Assembly: GCA_009823505.1 (NCBI GenBank)
Contig: VZQC01006713.1
Span: forward strand, 120,966-184,965
DNA: 64,000 nucleotides
Source of the DNA: Rhizomys pruinosus
Lineage: Eukaryota; Chordata; Mammalia; Rodentia; Spalacidae
Reading direction: 5' to 3'
Positions 1-11,110 of this stretch are shown here, in pieces. The position numbers and the translations under genes were made by a program. The notes below the pieces were generated by a model. It had not been told where the DNA came from and ran no database searches. It saw only the letters and a list, made by a program, of their open reading frames with translations. Position 1 is the stretch's first letter, and each line of letters starts with the position of its first letter.

Positions 1-575
1 CAGCAAACCCTGTTGCAAAACTCAATCTCCACCTTCAGAAGAATGAAACTAGAGCCTTATCTTTCCCCTTGATCAAGTGTCAACTCAAAGTAGATCAAAG
101 ACCTCAATGTGAAACCTGAAACTATGAAGCTGTTAGAAGGAAACATCGGCAACAACTTACAAATTCTAGGTGTAGGAGAGGACTTTCTTTTTTAAAAAAA
201 ATTACTTATTGATGTTTTATGTATTTCATACGTCATTTTTTCATTTCTGTTTAGGCATATTCCCCTATCCCTTCCCCCCACCCCACCCTATTCCATCCCA
301 GATCATGCATTCTGCCATAACTGTCCTGCATCTTTCTCTCCCTCTTTTTTTATGCTTAGGAATTCACATTTTCCTCTTACTGTATATGGGTGGAGAGTAT
401 GCATCCATATTTTAGAGGAGAGGACTTTCTAAATCACACATCAGTTTCACAGGAATTAGGGTCACCAGTCAACTAGTTGGACTCATTAAACTAAAATGCT
501 TCTGTACAGCAAAAGAAACAACCAAAGAAATGAAGAGAAAACCTACAGAGTGGAAGAAAATCTACAACAATGACA
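1..575 (+). mobile_element. L1 ORF2 3' fragment, interrupted
   Basis: Positions 1-188 and 417-575 read as the C-terminal part of L1 ORF2 on the plus strand. They resemble the end of ORF2 in the copy at 25.2-25.4 kb, with phrases such as 'agacctcaatgtgaaacc' and 'aaactaaaatgcttctgtac'. The frame is full of stops, so it is a dead fragment. It begins before the window. The two halves are split by a younger L1 tail at 189-416 and resume without loss. Confidence 0.8.
189..416 (-). mobile_element. L1 3' end with 5' inversion, inserted in L1
   Basis: This is an antisense L1 tail. It has a T-rich start (complement of the poly-A), the complement of 'gatgtatgaaatacacaaa', and a C-rich tract that is the complement of the G-rich L1 3' UTR. 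A 15-bp target-site duplication, aggagaggactttct, flanks it at 174-188 and 416-430. From about 375 the sequence switches to plus orientation, matching 26145-26185. That is the usual mark of L1 twin priming (5' inversion). Confidence 0.85.
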
Positions 576-2239
576 CATCTTAATGTGTCTTAATCTGCAT
601 TTAATATGCAGATCATATAACCTTTCCTACCTTGACATCCTAGACGACGGATTGTAATGAGGAAAGCAAAGGAGATAATCCTCCCCAATTTAGTTTTGGC
701 AATGCTATTTTATCACAGCAGCAGAAACAAAAGTAGGACATGCCTAAAATCCTTAACAGAATTTTAGCAGAAAGTTGACCATGTTTTAAGAGTGCTGATA
801 TAACAGAAAGAAACATATTGAGTTACTTCATGGAAAACTCTGTATTTTAAAAATAAATGTTTTCTTTTTCATTAACAACATTTTTTTAGAATGAAAGAGT
901 CACGTTCTTGATAAAATGCAATGTTTTCATTCTGTGATTTTTATTTTTATTGAATATATTTCTGTAAGTGGTCCTTATGGGAAAATACATGAACAACCAA
1001 TCATTTATTAAATATAAGACAGTGGGACTATATTTTGCTCCTTATGGCCTAAATCCCATGATTAATAGGAAATGCTTTCAAAGTTCATGTAGAATAAATG
1101 AGAAATAAGCTCCCTGAAGATATGTGAGCTGCTGCTGTGCTAGTCAGGACCAGTCTGGGAGAATCCACATCCTCTCCCAACATCTACAGTTAGAAGCCAA
1201 TAATTTTACAATGAAAGACATTAGAATTCAATAAAATCTATTTCTGACAATTTAAAATAAATAAATAAATAAATAAATAAATGTTTTACAAAGCCAAGGA
1301 AGTCTTCTTGTGTTCTGAGGAAAGTTGGTACATGATCCTTGTGAAGTAAGAGAAGTGATTTAATGTCTTCAGAAGAGAGGAAGGAGGAAAAGGTAAAGGG
1401 AAGACTGTAGATATTTAGCAAGGCTGAAAGTATTAATGGGATGTTGGGAATCTCACCTTTCTGTTTGTCACAGTAGCTGATTCTAAACATTCAAATTGCA
1501 GTGTGTATTTTCCTTGAGAACTTGGAATTCTATTATATCTGTCAAAAATGAAAAAAAAATCATCAACAAATAAGCTGTATCTTCCTGTTGTTTAACACGT
1601 GAAGTTCTGAGTCCTATGCATTCATTAATGTACTAATTAAATTAATTTGGGATAATCAATGTCATGAAAATAAGCTGAAAATATTTATCAAGTACATTTT
1701 AGAGCATAAGATAGTATATGGGGATCATGTGAGATCACAGAAATATTAATACTGGAGCAGAGATTTAAACCAATGCCGCTGAACTCAAAGTTAATTTGAT
1801 TGTTACAATGACTTATTGTACATTAAATTGCTATGAGAATATTTGTCTATCCATGTCATTTTTTGGTCTGTATAATTCGTATAACAATAAAAAGAAGAAA
1901 ACAGAGCACCATAAAATAAAGATTCACTTAAGCAATGTGTATTTGCAATAAAAAAAAACAATGCTACATCCCTGAATTATGCAAACAGAACATATGCTCA
2001 CATAAAACGTCTGCTAGAAGGAAATTGTTGGTTTTGCTTCAGTTGCTCAATGATGTAATAATCAAAATCACTGTAGTTTCCATAGTCATTTCAATATTCA
2101 AAGCAGGAAGAGGCATCTGGTGGGGGCCCATTCTGAGACCGTTCTTTCCTTTTATTCAGAAGAATTTACTCATATTAAATTTTGAATAAAAAACAGATAA
2201 CATGGACTCTTGTTGAAGCAAGGAAGGCCATGTAAAGTA
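576..2239. other. Unassigned AT-rich DNA
   Basis: No gene or young repeat is recognised here. A weak resemblance to the 3' part of a MIR element lies near 1735-1795 but is too diverged to call. The open frames here are short and unsupported. Confidence 0.5.
1252..1282. repeat. (AAAT)n microsatellite
   Basis: About seven uninterrupted copies of the tetranucleotide AAAT/TAAA. Confidence 0.95.
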
Positions 2240-2715
2240 GTGCATTTGGTTTGTTTTAAAGTTTCAGAATGAGAGTTCAAGAAATATCCAGTTTTGCCCA
2301 GACACTGTCTACAGGTAACATGGTGTTTTAGGACTTAGTAAAAGTAAATAGCATATATATATATATANTTTTTTGACGCATGAGTCTCCAGAAGGCAGTT
2401 GTATTATACATATCCTATAGGATGGATCAAGGCACAGATTTTCATCAAATTCACCCATGCTGTTTTGTGGACTGTATGTGATTAACTTGGGAACAAAAAC
2501 TTAATTTTTACGTTAAATCACCATTATAGGTGAAAGAGAATGCTACAAGATGATACCATCAACAGGAAAATATAGAGAACATTTGTTATGTGCCAATCCT
2601 AAAGTATTTGTTATGCAGATTTTATGTAGAACAACGTGGACAACAGCAATTATATCTCCATTTAACTTAGAGCATTACCGTTTTTATCAGAGCCTTGAAA
2701 CCAATGTTGTTTTAA
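2240..2715 (+). repeat. Composite repeat, blocks A and B (copy 1)
   Basis: Block A (about 2265-2350) contains 'actgtctacaggtaacatgg' and 'taggacttagtaaaagtaaa'. It recurs at about 44700-44790 and 63710-63800 in the same orientation. Block B (about 2375-2715) recurs in reverse complement at about 44796-45118. It includes a stretch near 2580-2690 that resembles a MIR core. A TA microsatellite and one undetermined base (2368) separate A from B. In the other locus the relative orientation of A and B is reversed. Downstream, after a B1 insertion, comes the L1-type tail shared with the other composite copies. Confidence 0.6.
2353..2368. repeat. (TA)n microsatellite ending in an N
   Basis: A short TA run is followed by a single undetermined base at 2368, probably a small unresolved gap in the assembly. 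Confidence 0.9.
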
Positions 2716-2725
2716 TATATCTATT

Positions 2726-2877
2726 GGGCGTGGTGGCGCACGCCTTTTAATCCTAGCACTTGGGAGCAGAGGCAGGGGATCTTTGTGAGTTCAAGGCCAG
2801 CCTGGTTAACATAGTTGGTTTCCAGGACAGCTGGGGCTACGGGGGAGACCTGTCTCGAAAAGACCAAAAAAACAAAC
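2726..2877 (+). mobile_element. B1 SINE
   Basis: A 7SL-derived rodent B1 SINE. It has 'gggcgtggtggcgcacgcc' at its start, the internal 'gaggcagg' and 'tgagttcaaggccagcctgg' blocks, 'ggacagctggggctac' near the end and an A-rich tail. It lies between block B of the composite repeat and the L1-type tail at 2886. Confidence 0.95.
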
Positions 2878-2885
2878 CCATCTAT

Positions 2886-3170
2886 AATACCCCCCCCCCC
2901 CGCTGGATGGTGGGACCAAGGGGCTGTGTGGGTTTGGGCACAACTGCTTGCAAATTGGTTTTACAAGAAGGATGCTTGTACCATAAATTATCACTTATTG
3001 CTAAAAAATGAAAAAAAAAACCCAAAAACTGAAAGATACAGGACAGTTATGGCAGAATGCATGATCTGGGATGGGGTGGGGTGGGGTGGGGGGAAGGGAA
3101 AGGGAAATATGCCTGAACTGAATTGGAAAATGATGTATGAAATACACAAAGCATCAATAAAAAAATAAAG
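2886..3170 (+). mobile_element. L1-type 3' tail of composite repeat (copy 1)
   Basis: This matches the reverse complement of 11290-11580 and 42940-43250. It runs from the 'aagcatccttc'-type block through a G-rich tract (GGGGT repeats near 3070-3092) to 'gatgtatgaaatacacaaag' and an A-rich end. The G-rich polypurine tract before the tail is characteristic of rodent L1 3' UTRs. No coding capacity. Confidence 0.8.
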
Positions 3171-3955
3171 TTTCGGAATGAATGTTGAATTGGACAACTG
3201 TCAAGCACTGTGACAATTCCAGGTGAATGAAAGCATTTATAGGTATAGGATGCATTGTTGTCTATACTTCACAGGTAAACAAACCCTCACTTATATTTGT
3301 TTTTGGAGAATTTTTTTTCTCATCTCTCATTTTATATATTTTGTAGATATGAATATTATGTTTGGACTAGTGCTGATCAGGTTCCATTTCCCTTGTTATG
3401 GTTCCTAAACAATACCTCATTAACTGCTGTTTGAAAAGTATTTTCATTGTATTAAGAAGTATAACTCATCTAGAGGTGTTTTAAACTATGAGTAAGGATG
3501 AACATGGACTGTGGATCAATAATATTAATTTTGATATAAGGGACTTAAGAATTTTTTGATTTCACTATGTATGGGGGATCCTGTGGCCAATTACAATAAA
3601 TATGGGATTACTGGACCATTTCATTTTTCAATTTAAATATGGGGACCTGAGTCTTGAAAAAGACATCAGATACAGCTATAATAGCAAGAGTGCCTGGCAA
3701 TTTGTTGTAAGCCTGATAACTTCAAGGAACATACACTTCTAGCTTCTGATATATCCTACATTCTGGTTTATTATAATAAAGAAAAACCTGATATAGCTTT
3801 ATAATATTCCAAGGAGTTATTAGATTGCTATCTTTATTTTACAGACATAAATATACAGTCCAAATTAATGTTTTCACCAAAATCAATTTTGAAAATATGA
3901 AAGCATTCAGAATTTTCTAAGAATTATGAAGTGGTAAAATATTTCTAAATTAATA
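3171..3955. other. Unassigned AT-rich DNA
   Basis: Nothing recognisable beyond AT-rich single-copy-looking sequence. Confidence 0.5.
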
Positions 3956-3968
3956 AAAAATTATGATC

Positions 3969-4170
3969 TGGGCTGGAGAGATATCTCAGCATTTAAGGGC
4001 ACTGACTGTACTTACAGAGAAGCTGGGATCAAATCCCAGTACCCAAATTACAGCTAACAACCATCCGTAACTCCTGTTCCAGAGAATCTGACACCCTTTT
4101 CTACCTCCTCAGGCATTACATGATAAGGGTCCACTTACATGCATACATGCAATATACATACACATGAAAT
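3969..4170 (+). mobile_element. B2 SINE, old subfamily
   Basis: A tRNA-derived B2 SINE starting 'gggctggagagatatctcag', with a decayed B box ('gggatcaaatccc'). It lacks the 17-bp duplication of the young copies. A 13-bp target-site duplication, aaaaattatgatc, lies at 3956-3968 and 4171-4183. Confidence 0.9.
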
Positions 4171-4183
4171 AAAAATTATGATC

Positions 4184-5927
4184 AAATTTTCTATATGACA
4201 ATTGACAGTTAAGTTTATTTGCCTATACTGTATTGTTGATAAAACAAAATGGGCATCATATATGTAACAGTTCGCATGCCACTGATTGAACACCCTTATG
4301 GATAGCATGCCTTCATGTTTCTCTTGACTTTGTTTCTTGGCATAGCTCTGCTTTTAAATACATTCACTTAAGCAACATTAACCAAAAAGCAGTGGTAGGT
4401 AAAAATTAAAGCTTATATTACAATAAGTAAAATGTTGGAATGTTTACTTTCCTTAAATGTAATACTTTCAAAGACTCTTTATCTTTTTATTAAGCTTTTA
4501 TAATTTAATAACACAGTTCTCAATCAAATTTAGACTCCCTCCGTAATATGTGCAACTCCTCCAACCAGACTTCATGTATTCTGACATACATGGTAAGATC
4601 TACCCAGTCAAGCATTAGCACTAAGATGTCTTTATGTGTAAATTCATTCACTGCAGTGTAGTCAGCCCATCCAGAGATTGTAAGTAAGGTGCAGTCTCCC
4701 TCATTCAGTAGCAATCAGACTTCAATATTTCTCAGTTTGGATGGCCACCCATTTCTCTCTTCTCCTTTGGACACTTGTTTAATTGATTTGGCATGGGTCT
4801 CGAGTCTGATGTCACCAAGGGCATAAGTTCATATGTAGCAGCTTCCGGTGGCCTGAAATCCTCTTCTCCCCTGGCCCTTACAATCTTTCTACTCCTTCTT
4901 CCCCATGTAATCAAATATAAACCCCTTTCCCCATCCATTCCCCATATGTACCTCATGCCTTCCACACACATGTTAATTCCTATTTGGTCAAGCATTTCTA
5001 ACCAGGTGTTCTAAGGTGGAAATTCATCCACTGGGATCTAGTCAGCCTAGTCAGAGAATATAAATAAGGTCTACTTTTCCCCCACCAGCAGTATTTTTAC
5101 AAAGATTTTCTATAGTATTTTCTTTGTTTACTGCCTTAAAAGCTCATGTTTGTTACAGTACTTTGCCTGCCAGTACGTAGTAGAGCAAAATTTAATTATT
5201 ATTTTGGTATTTATCACTAAATGTAGTTAATGTTTCTAGGATACAATATCCTACTTGGCTCAACCAAGTACACGAAACAGAAAGAAACAGGTGGACTTGT
5301 GATGCAGTCCCAAGAGGCTGGAACTGAATTGGTGAACAGGAAATGGAAAAAAAATATACCACAATTGCAAATGCAGAAATGAAGTCAACCCTTCAATTTA
5401 ACTGCTGTGCTTGTTACCAATGAATAGAATGGAATTTGAATTTTTATCATGGAGAGATATTTGCAACAGTAGCAGAATATTTTGTTAGATTATTGTTTTC
5501 ACAGACTTTTCTGCTTATTGTATCTTTTATAGTATGCTATTTAATTGGTAAATTGCAAAAGATTGAAAAGTCATATTGCTTCATATATATGGCTGACACA
5601 GCATGTTGGTGAATGCTAGCTTCTGGTTATCTGACGTTTCTGTACTGCAAACGCTATGAAGTTAAATAAACATACAAAAAAGAATTTCATGTTTGTGAGA
5701 CATCTATAATCACACAAAACTTTGAAATATCCTTTTGGTCAACACTAGATTTCATAAGCTAATTTAATTATCTCAAAATTTCGTCCACAAATCATGAACT
5801 TAACATGAACAAGCTCAGTTACAAATACCACTGAAATACTCAAATTAAAGTGCATTGTTCTGAACATCTTAGAGGATGTTTGAACAAGGTGCATTTTCAT
5901 AATTAAAAGATATATGTGGGGCTGGAA
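4184..5927. repeat. Unassigned DNA with a diverged direct repeat
   Basis: About 4590-4715 and 4965-5090 are a diverged direct repeat with the order 'gtcaagcatt', 'aaattcat', 'cac', 'tagtcagcc', 'cagaga', 'taagt/taaggt'. The C-rich stretches around 4520-4570 and 4860-4960 resemble old antisense L1 tails such as 53290-53400. No gene is supported. Open frames at 4520-5014 overlap on both strands and have no recognisable domain. Confidence 0.4.
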
Positions 5928-6135
5928 ATATGACTCAGCAGTTAGGAGTACTGGTTGATCTTGCAGAAGACCCAGATTCTGTCCCCAGATACCACATGAT
6001 GACTAATAAGCATCTGTAATTCCAGTCCCAGGGAAACGATACCCTCCTTTGGCTTCCATGGGTGTTACATTATATGATGTACTTAAATCATACAAGCAAT
6101 GTACTCATACATATAAAAATAAGTTAAAAATGAAA
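5928..6135 (+). mobile_element. B2 SINE, old and diverged
   Basis: A B2-like start ('ggggctggaaatatgactca'), a degraded B box near 5985, the 'ctgtaattccag' segment and an A-rich tail. It has no 17-bp duplication and several indels, so it is old. Confidence 0.8.
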
Positions 6136-6374
6136 TGAAAAGTAAATCTATGAAATTCTCAAAGAATAAAAATAATAAAAACTGATTTTAATATTTTTAT
6201 GTTAGCATAAATAGAGCTATTTTTTTTTTTGCCCATATACGAATATTCTTTCTTCTCAACACTGGATGTATGTCAGCTTTAAAATGTCTTCACTAATTGA
6301 TTATGATTTTCTATGAAAAATATGCATTTTGAATTTGGGTATTGTTTATTGTTTTATGTTTTCTTTATATCCAT

Positions 6375-6741
6375 TTTGCAGGAATAACCTTTCAATCCTC
6401 CTAATGAAGCACAAGCAATTAGATATATAGGTATTTAAACAGTACTAACTGGGGCTGGAGAGATAGCCTAGCGGTTAAGAGCACCGACGCTCTTGCAGAG
6501 GACCCGGGTTCGATCCCCAGCACCCACATGGCGGCTAAGAACCGTCTGTAACTCCAATTCCAGGAGAACTCCAGTTCCAGGGGAATCCGAGACCCTCTTC
6601 TGACCTCCGCGGCATTGCACGACATGGGTGCACAGACCTGCATGCAGACAGTACATTCATACACATACAAAAATAAATAAATAATAAAAAAAATTTTAAA
6701 AATAAAAAAAAAAAACAGTACTAACTGTTATGGTAAGTTAC
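6375..6741. repeat. Fragment of the composite repeat middle
   Basis: Sequence at 6378-6450 and 6727-6741 matches 43475-43560 and 11835-11935 (phrases 'caggaataacctttc', 'ctaatgaagcacaag' and 'tagatatataggtatttaaa'). A B2 at 6451-6712 splits it, and an MT LTR abuts it at 6742. Confidence 0.65.
6451..6712 (+). mobile_element. B2 SINE, young, with 17-bp duplication
   Basis: A well-preserved B2 with an intact RNA polymerase III A-box region ('agcctagcggttaagagc') and B box ('gggttcgatcc'). A 14-bp target-site duplication, aaacagtactaact, lies at 6437-6450 and 6713-6726. The segment 6552-6568 is repeated at 6569-6585 with three changes (ctccaattccaggagaa and ctccagttccaggggaa). Open frames on the minus strand here are SINE shadows. 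Confidence 0.97.
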
Positions 6742-7147
6742 TGTGCTGGATAACTTTAGTGTCAACTTGACACACCTGGGTTGAGGGAGCCTCAATTGGG
6801 GAATTGGCCCCATTGGACTGGCCTGTGGCCAAATCTGTGGAGAATTGTCTTGATTGTTGAGCAATGTGGGAGGGCCTTGCCCAATATGGGTGGTGCCACA
6901 CTGGGCAGGTTGTTGTGTACCATATAAGAGGTTAGGCTGGGCATGGGCCAGGGAGCAAGCCAGTAAACAGCATTCCTCCGTAGCCTGTGCTTCAACTCCT
7001 GCCTCCAGGTTTTGCCCTGAGTTCCTGCCTTGGGCTCCCTGAGTAATGAACTGTGACCCAGGAGATGTGAGGTGAATAAACCCTTTCCTCCCCAAGTTGA
7101 CGTCCTTCAGAGTGTTTTGTCACAGCAATGGAAGAGAAACTAGAACA
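6742..7147 (+). mobile_element. MT-family (MaLR) LTR, solo
   Basis: A 406-bp LTR beginning TGTGCTGGATAAC and ending CTAGAACA (TG...CA). It has a TATA-like 'catataagag' near 6920 and the polyadenylation signal AATAAA near 7074. It matches both LTRs of the element at 40681-42753. 'TGTGCTGG...GTCAACTTGACACA' is my recollection of the rodent MT/MTD group of ERVL-MaLR elements. No internal sequence follows, so it is a solo LTR. I could not find a convincing 5-bp target-site duplication. Confidence 0.85.
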
Positions 7148-7643
7148 TGCATTAATATTTCAACTGCAAATCAATTTGTGATTATAGATATTTTACTAAT
7201 GAATTTAAAGAGCCAACATTTGAAATAACTATTGAATACTCAGTTTTGGTTGAACTCAGTAATTACCTTTCCATATCATGCTAAATGTTAGGAACTGATA
7301 TTTGCAAGCAGTCACTGAAAGGGTCTTGGATAGATTTCCAATGGATAATAATGGACTTAGATATAGCTGTGAGTTTAGGTGCATAGCAGGGTAGAATTAA
7401 AAAAAAACACAAAATAAGAGTTAATAATAATAGATGGAGAAATTTACTCAACATGCATTGATGAGGAAGAGTCATTACCACCTTGGGAATCAAATAGAAA
7501 AGGAAGACAGATGACAAAGTTGGAGAGTGTGGTCCAATCAAATTCTGATAAATAACACATTAGAACAATTAAATGTCTTAAGATCACACTTGCAGGACAT
7601 ATGGTTCAATATAATGTGGTTTAATAAAGAATATTAGCATATT
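7148..7643. other. Unassigned AT-rich DNA
   Basis: No recognisable element. The minus-strand frame at 7281-7541 shows no domain. Confidence 0.5.
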
Positions 7644-7896
7644 GGGGCTGGAGAGATGGCCTAGCGTTTAAGAGCGCCGACCGCTTTTACAGAGGACCCG
7701 GGTTCGATCCCCAGCACCCACATGGCGGCCTAGAACTGTCTGAAACTCCAATTCCAGGAGAACTCCAGTTCCAGGGGAATCCGACGCCATCTTCTGACCT
7801 CCGCGGCATTGCACAACACCACAACACGGGTGCACAAACTTGCATGCAGACAGTACATTCATACACATACAGAAATAAATAAAAAAAAAATTAAAA
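7644..7896 (+). mobile_element. B2 SINE, young, with 17-bp duplication
   Basis: A near-consensus B2 with the same internal duplication as the copy at 6451. A 17-bp target-site duplication, aaagaatattagcatat, lies at 7626-7642 and 7897-7913. The B box 'gggttcgatcc' is intact. Confidence 0.97.
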
Positions 7897-7913
7897 AAAG
7901 AATATTAGCATAT

Positions 7914-8219
7914 CTACAAATACCGAAAATGATTTAAAAAAAGGTCAAAATAACATGCAAACTAGAACACTTTCTTGAGTGTTCAGGTCTCAAAAATGTC
8001 AATATCTACTATGTGTAAAATTCATTTACATTTTAAGGAAAAATGTAAGTATTTATTTAGATCCCTTAAAACTAAACTTTGCTCATCTTGTAAAACAGTA
8101 TGAAATGTAGCCAGAAACAAGTAAATGGTATATTAAGCTTTAATATAAAAATATATATAAAGTCATCTTTCAGATAATTTAAAATTTATTCATCTTATTT
8201 ATTCAATATTATTGAGTTT
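7914..8219. other. Unassigned AT-rich DNA
   Basis: Nothing recognised. Confidence 0.5.
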
Positions 8220-8330
8220 GCATATGTGTGTATATGTGTATATGTGTGTATGTGTGTATGTGTGTGCATATATGTGTATGTATGTGTGTGTATGTGTGTA
8301 TGTGTATGTGTGTGCATATGTGCCCTTGCC
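8220..8330. repeat. TG/TATG-rich microsatellite
   Basis: An imperfect tract of alternating TG, TATG and GCATATG units. The two overlapping open frames here, made of cysteine-valine repeats, are translations of the microsatellite. Confidence 0.95.
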
Positions 8331-8462
8331 ACAACCCTCATGTGGACGTCAGAGGAAAGTTTAGGGGAGTCAATTTTGTCCTTCCCATCTCAGGTTCTGA
8401 GGCCTGCCCAGCACATCTTTCAACTGCTGAGAGAATCTCACCAGCCTCACTTTTTGAACCAT
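8331..8462 (-). mobile_element. Antisense B2/B3-type SINE, old
   Basis: This reads as the complement of a tRNA-derived SINE. 'cctcatgtggacgtcagagg', 'gagtcaattttgtccttcc' and 'gagaatctcaccagcc' match the order seen in rodent B3/B2-superfamily elements. The TG tract before it corresponds to the SINE's A/CA-rich tail. Confidence 0.6.
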
Positions 8463-9861
8463 AGATCGCGTTACACCTTAATTAATTATCATTCATTTAT
8501 TTATGTTTTTAATACATTGGTAATTATTATTTTACTCTTTTAGACTTCGTGTCTTTCATATATAGCCTGAGTTTTAGACACCTTGAACTTCGGTAATGAA
8601 GATACTACACAGTGAAACTAATTTTATTTTTCTATTAGAGTGGTCAGTATCTAAGATATTTAAAATGCCATGGAGATTTTCATCAATGTGTGCATAATAA
8701 TTTACTTGTCATTTTTCAAATAACAAATCAACATTTTGTATGGATAATGATTCTAAAAATGAAGTGTTTAGTTGTAAGAGGTGTTAAAAATATGGATATA
8801 GCTGAATTCAGCTGAAGGAAGAGACATTACAAGATGTGCCTGAGTGAGAACATTCCCTGGACCAACAGTTCTGTCCAGAGAGGAGTACCTCCAAAGTACA
8901 AATCTGTATCCCCAGGTAAATCTCACCACTGTCGCTGGAAACTTCTAATGGGGAATGGGGACTTCGAAGGCCCTGTTGAAGGCAGGATATAACCTACTTT
9001 CTGCACTATCAGCTTACAATCAAGGGTCATCATAGAACATTATCCTTTTCTTCATAGAAGCAGTGCCAAAGATGATAAAGACATTAATTTAATTTCATCT
9101 AAGTAATGATCATTGGAAAATTAAATTTAAATTAATGCTTATAGAAGATTGATTTCTTTCATCTTTTAAGTTTGCTCAAATAATGAATCTGTAAGTCATA
9201 GCATTTTATTGAATTTTTGTGTATTTCAAACAACACATCTGAATCAGTCTTATGCATCATTACACACTCTTCCCCCCCAGGGCACATCCCATAATCCTCC
9301 CTGCACCATTATATATTTTGTGCTGTGTTCAATGTAGAGCTGAGGTCAGAATTGGGATTTTCTGAGAATACAGTGAGACAATTCAAGCAAATGTGGCACA
9401 GATTCAAAATCTGGAATCTTTTGTGAGACTTACTGTTTTTCGGGAATTTTAGACATCCACATTATGAAAGTTATAATCAAGATACATAATACAAATCAAG
9501 GATAATCGTGCTTTGTTGCAGAAATCTCAAACAGGAGCTAAGTGTTTTTTGTACTAAATGCTTTGTTTCCTCTGCAGTTAACCTTGAATAAACACTTGTA
9601 AATACATTTAAGAGTTTGCTCAGGAACTGAGATACTCCCAGTGAGGGGTACAATTAGAACTATTTCACAGTTTATAACTATCTGGCTGCTCAGATATCTC
9701 TTTGATGCTTAGTGGTATAATGAAATCTTTGTATGTCTCAATTAATTATAAAAGAAAAATTCAGCAGAGAGTCTTTAGAATTGTATAGAAGCAGATGCAG
9801 TTATAATTGTACTCATTTTATGCAATGGAAATTATAATTTTTAGTATATTTTCAATATTGT

Positions 9862-9888
9862 TATATATATATATATATATATATATAN
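9862..9888. repeat. (TA)n microsatellite ending in an N
   Basis: A pure TA run followed by one undetermined base at 9888. Confidence 0.9.
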
Positions 9889-10561
9889 TGAAGACCACTT
9901 CAGCTCTGGCGAGGGGGCATTTAAACATCATCTCCATTACTTTACTAATCGAAACAGTAGTACGCCAACATTAAATCCCAGAAATAGATCTGGAGATCAA
10001 CACTAGCTGATATTTCCAATTTAAGGAGACTGACGACATATATTCTATAAATTTTGCTAGAGCTCCTGTGATTAATTTATCCTAGTTATACATTCATTTT
10101 TATATTCCTATCAATCTTTCTATCTACTGAAGTTTTGTAGAATCATATGAAACACTCCCACAATCAGTCTCTAATTCACCTCTTATACACTCTTCTCCAT
10201 ATGTGCTGAAATTAAAGACATGTACCACTACTTGACTTTTTGGAATAGGATCTCTCATTGAACTTGTAGTTACTGTAATTTGGCGTGAGGTAGCTACAAG
10301 GCTTCAGGGATCATCCTATCTGCCTTTCCTGAACACTGTAGTCATAGATGTACAACATATGCTTGACATCATATTGTTTTAATTGTTATTAATTCCATAC
10401 ATCATAAAATTTTGGGTCACTTCCTCTATTCCATTTCCCCACCTCACCTGAGTTTCTGCCACTCTTGCATACATGTCTTGAACAAACTTTTTTATCTAGA
10501 GTTCAAGTTCTTTCCAGACGTTTCTTTTGGTCGCTCTCCACTCTTGTGTTATATTTATTAC

Positions 10562-10596
10562 TATATATATATATATATAAGTATATATAATTATAT
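10562..10596. repeat. (TA)n microsatellite
   Basis: Two TA runs separated by AAG. Confidence 0.9.
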
Positions 10597-10638
10597 ACCT
10601 GAATTGGCTAGGAATTTTTTTGCTAAACAATATGGTTC

Positions 10639-11110
10639 ATGTTTTCCTTGAAGATGAAGTGTTTGAAGAGATTTATTTCCTTGGGCAAGCTCAAACAAAC
10701 CACATCAGTTCTCCTTGTGTCCACACTGGGGTCGTCATCCCTTCCCCAGGGTCACCCAACCCAAATGAACGATCCACGTAACAAAATGTGGCTCCTGTCT
10801 TTGATCTTCCTGTATTTGGAGCTTGGGTAGTCCAACAAATGCAGTATATTTCTGATGGGAGGGCTGATAATCCCAGTTAAGCTGCTCCACCCACCACAAG
10901 AACTGGATACTTCAGTAAGTCCCCATCTGGGGGGGCCGGGATTTGGATGGTTTTCTTGAGAGACATTGAGTCTTCAATCATTCCTGCGAGGGTTTAAAGG
11001 TGTGTGTGTCAATGTTTCTTGAAGAATTTAGCATAAAGCGGCAGCAGTGGCAGCCACAGAGTGAGGATGTGCTTGCTAGTAAGAATTGAAGGCAGGCAAA
11101 ACATCAGTGC
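10639..11110. other. Higher-complexity unassigned block
   Basis: This block is less AT-rich than its surroundings and contains 'cttccccagggtcaccc' and 'ggcagcagtggcagccac'. A 63-codon plus-strand frame (10639-10830) has no recognisable domain. It could be an old antisense LTR or the decayed end of a processed pseudogene. I cannot decide from sequence alone. Confidence 0.3.

Larger units (their letters stand above)
8463..10638. other. Unassigned AT-rich DNA
   Basis: Mostly unrecognised. Around 9205-9310 a T-rich then C-rich run resembles a heavily decayed antisense L1 tail. (TA)n microsatellites lie at 9862-9887, ending in an undetermined base at 9888, and at 10562-10596. Confidence 0.4.

Noticed and set aside
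6480..6530. tRNA-like A and B boxes as a tRNA gene
   Set aside because: They belong to B2 SINEs, which are tRNA-derived. No cloverleaf or tRNA 3' half is present.
8226..8543. Cysteine/valine-rich open frames
   Set aside because: They are translations of the TG/TATG microsatellite and the adjoining SINE.
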